Of a DNA stretch of 11,047 nt, positions 7,668 to 11,047 are shown piece after piece. The stretch lies in assembly GCA_030614035.1 (NCBI GenBank), contig JAUWKW010000025.1:1-11047 (forward strand), read 5' to 3'. The position numbers and the translations under genes were made by a program. The notes under the pieces were generated by a model. That model was not told the origin of the DNA. It did no database searches and worked only from the letters and a program-made list of their open reading frames with translations. This DNA comes from Chromatiales bacterium. Its GTDB lineage: Bacteria > Pseudomonadota > Gammaproteobacteria > Steroidobacterales > GCA-2729495. Each line of letters opens with the position of its first letter. The stretch's first letter is position 1.

Positions 7668-8573
7668 ATGAATTTCCTCGCATTGCTACTGGGACTAGGT
7701 GTAGAGCGCTTGCTAACACACCTTTTACATCTGCGGGAATTTCGCTGGCTTGATCCATTGTTTGATTGGGGTTTTGCCAAGATTGCAACGACCAAGCGTG
7801 GCTTGGCTATGACAGGGGTCGCAGTGCTGGCAATCGCTATCGTGTTGCCGGTCGCCGTGATATCGATTCTGTTGCAGGACAAGTTTGTACAGATACCCTA
7901 TTTTGTCTTTGCCGTTCTTGTCTTGCTGTTTTCACTGGGGCCGCGTGATCTGGCTGAAGAAGCAAACGACTACTGCACTGCTGTTGAAAATAATGCAACT
8001 GAGGAGGCCGAACGCACCAGCAAGGAGTTGTTGGAACGCAATCCGCCCATCGATGAGTATGACCGATCCATCAGTGTAGAACGGGCGATATATATTCAGG
8101 CAAATAACCGAATTTTCGGTGTCGTTCTGTGGTTTGTTCTATTGGGCCCAACAGGTGCTTGGTTATTTCGAGTACTCGATTTGATGCGACGACGCTCCGC
8201 ATATCAATCGGCGCGGTCCAGTGAACTTGCAGCCGGGTCAAAAACTGTCGTGGCTATCGAAACTTTACATGGCATTTTTGCATGGCTGCCGGCGCGGCTG
8301 TTGATGGTCGGTTACGCATTGGCAGGAAGTTTCGAGGGGGCAACCACAGCTTGGAGGAATTTCTATGCGAATCGTGCGGAACGGTTTTTCGATCTCAGTT
8401 CCGATTTGCTCGGATATGTTGGACACGGGGCGCTGGGTGACACCGGTGGCACCGACACTGACAAAGGCGCGGCTGAGCGAACGAAGGCTGCAATGGGTTT
8501 GGTGTGGCGGACCCTGTGGTTGATCTGGTGTCCTATCCTGGCCGTGTTGACGCTGTACGATTGGCTTCTCTGA
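7668..8573 (+). CDS. ampE: AmpE-like inner-membrane protein
   Basis: This 301-residue integral membrane protein belongs to the AmpE family, described as a modulator of beta-lactamase regulation; its biochemical activity is not established. Hydrophobic stretches lie at about 2-16, 46-69, 75-91, 149-167, 200-225 and 277-299. The N-terminal ERLL, the SLGPRDL turn at 89-95 and the block NNRIFGVVLWFVLLGPTGAW from residue 146 fit AmpE. That block also recalls CobD/CbiB, the inner-membrane amide synthase of cobalamin synthesis. The gene follows ampD after 44 bp, the usual ampDE order, and precedes btuF by 24 bp. No Shine-Dalgarno precedes the ATG. Because the next genes concern B12, a CobD/CbiB-related role was considered. 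I prefer AmpE because of the adjacency to ampD and because the conserved Asp and Asn of the CbiB core (the DG and NTLDSM segments) are not evident. Confidence 0.86.
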   Translation: MNFLALLLGLGVERLLTHLLHLREFRWLDPLFDWGFAKIATTKRGLAMTGVAVLAIAIVLPVAVISILLQDKFVQIPYFVFAVLVLLFSLGPRDLAEEANDYCTAVENNATEEAERTSKELLERNPPIDEYDRSISVERAIYIQANNRIFGVVLWFVLLGPTGAWLFRVLDLMRRRSAYQSARSSELAAGSKTVVAIETLHGIFAWLPARLLMVGYALAGSFEGATTAWRNFYANRAERFFDLSSDLLGYVGHGALGDTGGTDTDKGAAERTKAAMGLVWRTLWLIWCPILAVLTLYDWLL

Positions 8574-8597
8574 TCACCCGCTTAGTGAACTTCCGAT

Positions 8598-9536
8598 ATG
8601 AGGGGTGGCCGAAACGTTGTGTGGATTTGCCTGGCCGCACTAGCCGGCGCCAGCGGCTGCGGTAAAACCGATGCGGTTGGTGATGTCCTGCCGACAATTG
8701 GTGAACCTCGAACCCGGATTATTTCTCTGGCGCCTCATTTAACGGAGTTGGTATTCACCGCGGGCGCCGGAGATTTCCTGGTTGGCGCGGTTGAATTCAG
8801 CGATTTTCCTGCAGCAGCGCGGCAGCTTCCGAGGGTAGGGGATTCCTACCGCGTCGACTACGAAGTCGTCAGTAGTCTGGCTCCGGACCTGATTCTCGTT
8901 TGGCCATCAGGGACCCCACCTGAAGTAGTTAATCGGCTGCGCGAGCTTGGATTCGAGGTATTGGCTTTGGATCCTACGCGCCTTGACGATATCGCGGAGC
9001 AAGTTCTCACCATCGGTCAATTTGCCGGAACCGGACAGACGGCTTCAATTGAGGCGGCAAAGTTTCGAGCTGAGCTCCGAGCGCTAAAGCAGAGTCACAC
9101 GAACAGTTTGCCGCTGCGGGTTTTTTATCAGGTTTCGTCCCGGCCGTACTTCACGATAACCGGAAGCCACGTAATCGATGAAATCATTAATCTCTGCGGC
9201 GGACAAAACGTATTTGCCGATCTGAATGGGCTGGCGCCAGCTGTAACCCTGGAATCGATACTGGTCGCCGATCCCGAAGTGATCATTGGAAGCGTAGCGG
9301 TGACCGGTCAGCCTGGTCCGCAACGCGATGAATGGCGGACGCCATGGCTGCGCTGGCAGCGTCTAACGGCGGTTCGCAACAACAATCTATTCTCGGTCAG
9401 CGCCGACCTGGTCAACCGGTCCAGCACACGGATTATTGCCGGAGCTAGACAGATTTGCGCCGATCTGGAGATCGCCAGGGAACGGCAGGCAGACGTAGCT
9501 GCCGCCATGATCGAGCGCACAAGTGTTACGGAATAA
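8598..9536 (+). CDS. btuF: Cobalamin-binding ABC transporter substrate-binding protein, BtuF-like
   Basis: This 312-residue exported protein belongs to the BtuF/FepB-type class III binding-protein family, which captures vitamin B12 in the periplasm and delivers it to BtuCD. The N-terminus has Arg residues, a hydrophobic segment and ASGC at 18-21, suggesting lipoprotein processing at C21; Ala at -3 is a less favoured lipobox residue. BtuF-like features are RIISLAPHLTELVFTAGAGD at 40-59, SDFP near 68-71, the SSLAPDLILVWPSG strand with W102, the CGGQNVF segment, and a C-terminal region (SADLVNRSSTRIIAGARQIC) matching the helix region of E. coli BtuF. The start is the ATG at 8598, which fits the signal peptide; no Shine-Dalgarno is seen. 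It is probably co-transcribed with ampE. Specificity for cobalamin rather than ferric chelates is inferred from sequence and from the adenosyltransferase next door. Confidence 0.86.
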   Translation: MRGGRNVVWICLAALAGASGCGKTDAVGDVLPTIGEPRTRIISLAPHLTELVFTAGAGDFLVGAVEFSDFPAAARQLPRVGDSYRVDYEVVSSLAPDLILVWPSGTPPEVVNRLRELGFEVLALDPTRLDDIAEQVLTIGQFAGTGQTASIEAAKFRAELRALKQSHTNSLPLRVFYQVSSRPYFTITGSHVIDEIINLCGGQNVFADLNGLAPAVTLESILVADPEVIIGSVAVTGQPGPQRDEWRTPWLRWQRLTAVRNNNLFSVSADLVNRSSTRIIAGARQICADLEIARERQADVAAAMIERTSVTE

Positions 9537-9538
9537 GA

Positions 9539-10102
9539 TCAGGACTCAGCGTTTTTCGGCCGCCCGCTGTTCCACAGCTGTTCGTCGGCTCCTTCGTCAC
9601 GGGCCAAAACCCGGGCTAGAACGAATAGCAGGTCAGACAGCCGGTTCAGATATTCCAATGAATGCCGATTGACTGTTTCCTGATCTGCCAGCGTCCAGGC
9701 TCGCCTTTCCGCCCGTCGACATACGGCACGCGCCACATGGCAGGCGGCGGCAGATGAGGTCCCGCCGGGCAGGATAAAATCCTTCAACGGTGGCAGGTCC
9801 GCGTTAAACTGATCGAGTGCGGTCTCAAGCCGCTCCACCAACGCGGGCGTCACGATCTCACGTTCCGGCATGCACAACTCCCCGCCTAGATCGAACAGCT
9901 CGTGTTGCACATCGGTAAGACACTTTTCAACCGATGACGGAATATCACCCGCGAGAATCACACCAACAATGCTGTTCAATTCATCGACCGCACCGTAGGC
10001 TTCGACGCGCGGCGAGTTCTTACGTACGCGATTTCCGTCTCCGAGGCCGGTCGAGCCGTCGTCTCCAGTGCGCGTATATATCTTTGTCAGCCTATGGCCC
10101 AT
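9539..10102 (-). CDS. pduO: Cob(I)alamin adenosyltransferase, PduO/MMAB type
   Basis: This enzyme transfers the 5'-deoxyadenosyl group of ATP to cob(I)alamin, giving adenosylcobalamin, in the cytoplasm. The 187-residue protein is a complete PduO-type single domain that acts as a trimer of helical bundles. The N-terminal ATP-binding segment TKIYTRTGDDGSTGLGDG (6-23) is intact, followed by VEAYGAVDELNS (33-44), FILPGG (109-114), CRRAER (128-133) and NRLSDLLFVLAR (153-164), all hallmark blocks. It is unrelated to the CobA/BtuR P-loop type. It lies downstream of the BtuD-like ATPase on the same strand, with 116 bp between, and converges on btuF with only 2 bp between stop codons. Import plus adenosylation makes a coherent B12 salvage pathway. 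No Shine-Dalgarno precedes the ATG at 10102. Symbols used for this family vary. Confidence 0.95.
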   Translation of the reverse strand: MGHRLTKIYTRTGDDGSTGLGDGNRVRKNSPRVEAYGAVDELNSIVGVILAGDIPSSVEKCLTDVQHELFDLGGELCMPEREIVTPALVERLETALDQFNADLPPLKDFILPGGTSSAAACHVARAVCRRAERRAWTLADQETVNRHSLEYLNRLSDLLFVLARVLARDEGADEQLWNSGRPKNAES

Positions 10103-10117
10103 GTGCTAATGCCGGGT

Positions 10118-10175
10118 CGCCGGGAGTCCGTTAGTCGCAGAATGCAATCAGGGTAAACGACCGGACTGATCGGCG
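10118..10175 (-). promoter_or_regulatory. Possible stem-loop in the leader of the adenosyltransferase gene
   Basis: Three nested complementary segments are visible: 10118-10121 with 10172-10175 (CGCC/GGCG), 10125-10130 with 10162-10167 (AGTCCG/CGGACT), and 10134-10137 with 10158-10161 (GTCG/CGAC). This gives 14 base pairs with small internal loops and a 20-base apical loop, starting 15 bases before the start codon. No B12-box-like sequence is visible, so it is not a recognisable cobalamin riboswitch. It may be a chance pairing. I see no convincing promoter in this 116-bp gap (10103-10218). Confidence 0.25.
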
Positions 10176-10218
10176 CAAAAGTGAAACAACAGAATGGAAA
10201 TGCATTCATCAGTCTGCC

Positions 10219-10986
10219 TCAAGCCGGCACCATGATGGTTCGATCATCTTTGTGAAAGCTTTCAAAGGGAGTCCCGTACAAACGCTCCAGATTGGTCGCG
10301 ACCAGTAAATCGTTCGTTGGCCCAAATTCCCAATCGCCATCGCCATGTAGAAGCAGTACATAGTTCGAAAAGCGGGCGGCAAGCGTCGGATCGTGGAGCG
10401 TCGCAATCACGCATTTTCCACTTCGAGTCAGGCCACTTAACTTCTCCAGGACATCCAGTTGGTGGTGCGGATCGAGATGATTCGTGGGCTCATCAAGCAG
10501 CCAGATGTCTGGATTCTGGACAAGCAGGGTTGCCAAAGCGACTCGTCGACGTTCACCGCCCGACAACGTCAGGATCATTCGCTGTTCGAGTCCCGATAGT
10601 CCGAAAACCCCTAATGCGTCCATTGCGATTAGACGGTCTTGTTCAGATTCCCATTGCCAGAATCCCAGGTGCGAATGCCTTCCCATCAAAGCGCTCTCTA
10701 TTACGGTAACCGGGAAGGTGTCGTCCTGTACCTGCAATAGCAGCCCGAGCCGTTGCGCGATTTGCCGTCTCGATAGATTCGCCATCGCCTCGCCAGCGAG
10801 ATTGACGGTGCCTGTTAGAAACGGCCGCAGCCCCGCCAGTGTATGGAGCGTTAGCGTTTTGCCAACACCGTTGCGCCCGAGGATACAAACGAAAGTACCT
10901 GCCTCAATATTCAGTTGGAGGTCTCGAACCAGCATTCGGCCCGCGACCGAGATCACCAGATTGCCGCAGTCCAGCGAGTTCGTCAT
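10219..10986 (-). CDS. btuD: ABC transporter ATP-binding protein, FecE/BtuD type
   Basis: This 255-residue ATPase would power the import of cobalamin or a related chelate through a FecCD/BtuC-type permease. Every nucleotide-binding motif is present: Walker A GRNGVGKT at 37-44, Q-loop Q85, signature LSGGERRR at 141-148, Walker B IWLLDEP at 161-167 followed by THE D-loop region NHLD at 169-172, and the H-loop histidine H198 in TLHD. The ESALMGRHSHLG segment after the Q-loop is typical of the iron-chelate/B12 importer subfamily. The assignment to B12 is inferred from the adenosyltransferase downstream and btuF opposite; heme or siderophore import cannot be excluded from sequence alone. The ATG at 10986 has no Shine-Dalgarno. 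The partner permease gene is not in the window, and the 61 bases upstream to the edge do not show its 3' end. Confidence 0.92.
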   Translation of the reverse strand: MTNSLDCGNLVISVAGRMLVRDLQLNIEAGTFVCILGRNGVGKTLTLHTLAGLRPFLTGTVNLAGEAMANLSRRQIAQRLGLLLQVQDDTFPVTVIESALMGRHSHLGFWQWESEQDRLIAMDALGVFGLSGLEQRMILTLSGGERRRVALATLLVQNPDIWLLDEPTNHLDPHHQLDVLEKLSGLTRSGKCVIATLHDPTLAARFSNYVLLLHGDGDWEFGPTNDLLVATNLERLYGTPFESFHKDDRTIMVPA

Positions 10987-11047
10987 ACGACAATGGTATT
11001 GCTTTCAACAAGCCCGGCATAGACCGGCTACTGTCGGGTACTTGCCC
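10987..11047. other. Right-edge sequence upstream of the ATPase gene, no gene recognised
   Basis: Three minus-strand frames were read. One closes almost at once, one closes after 13 codons, and one stays open into the ATPase gene, but its translation does not resemble a FecCD/BtuC C-terminus. An imperfect GC hairpin (11011-11029) has no T-tract after it. A promoter for the minus-strand unit could lie here or just beyond the edge. Confidence 0.4.

Noticed and set aside
9552..9556. T5 run just after btuF as an intrinsic terminator
   Set aside because: No inverted repeat precedes it on the plus strand, and it lies within the adenosyltransferase coding sequence.
10192..10207. Small hairpin (GAATG/CATTC) followed on the minus strand by a T-rich stretch, as a terminator of the ATPase gene
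   Set aside because: The stem has only 5 pairs, is AT-rich, and the T-tract is interrupted, so it is too weak to call.
10103..10218. Cobalamin riboswitch before the adenosyltransferase gene
   Set aside because: The gap is only 116 bp and I find no B12-box-like sequence or GCCACTG-type core on the minus strand. The stem seen there is reported separately as unassigned.
11011..11029. GC-rich imperfect hairpin as a terminator
   Set aside because: It has a bulged stem and no T-tract follows on either strand.
10987..11047. 3' end of a btuC permease gene on the minus strand
   Set aside because: The translated frames do not resemble a FecCD permease C-terminus; the one frame that stays open runs into the ATPase gene out of phase without recognisable residues.
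1..11047. Mobile elements, CRISPR arrays, tandem repeats, tRNA genes, defence or toxin-antitoxin modules
   Set aside because: Reading both strands by eye showed none. The coding sequence is nearly continuous and every gene belongs to a known core family.

Overview
The window reads as an ordinary chromosomal segment of a gammaproteobacterium. The grounds are a Pil-Chp type chemosensory locus (PilJ-ChpA-ChpC), an AmpD-AmpE pair, RsmE and a proteobacterial B12-salvage set, all with uniform moderately GC-rich composition. I see no mobile element, tRNA, rRNA, CRISPR array or phage signature. Species cannot be named from the sequence.

Layout, left to right. (1) Positions 1-6183, plus strand: the 3' end of a pilJ-like chemoreceptor gene, then a 1763-residue ChpA-type hybrid CheA kinase with several His-phosphotransfer modules and a C-terminal receiver, then a small CheW-like protein (ChpC-like). 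Together these form the core of a system that controls type IV pilus motility or surface sensing. The adaptation enzymes PilK (CheR-like) and ChpB (CheB-like), which lie inside the Pseudomonas aeruginosa cluster, are absent from the positions they would occupy here. (2) Positions 6180-6914, minus strand: rsmE, the 16S rRNA m3U1498 methyltransferase, convergent with the chpC-like gene. The two genes end on the same CTAG tetranucleotide. (3) A 148-bp divergent intergenic region carries a candidate extended -10 promoter in each direction. (4) Positions 7063-9536, plus strand: ampD (cytosolic anhydro-muropeptide amidase), ampE (inner-membrane protein) and btuF (cobalamin-binding component), closely spaced and probably one transcript. 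(5) Positions 9539-10986, minus strand: a FecE/BtuD-type ABC ATPase followed by a PduO-type cob(I)alamin adenosyltransferase, convergent with btuF across a 2-bp gap.

Functional reading. The left half is a chemosensory phosphorelay: PilJ signal, ChpC/CheW coupling, ChpA autophosphorylation, then phosphotransfer within ChpA and to response regulators outside the window. The right half combines cell-wall recycling (AmpD/AmpE) with vitamin B12 import (BtuF plus an ATPase) and conversion of imported cobalamin to adenosylcobalamin. The permease (BtuC) and outer-membrane receptor (BtuB) are not in the window.

I found no clearly new system. The points most worth a second look are the compact ChpA with one altered phosphotransfer site in a cluster lacking adaptation enzymes, the near absence of Shine-Dalgarno sequences, an AmpE that sits with B12 genes and resembles CobD/CbiB in one stretch, a possible structured leader before the adenosyltransferase gene, and the two gene pairs that converge with no spacer.
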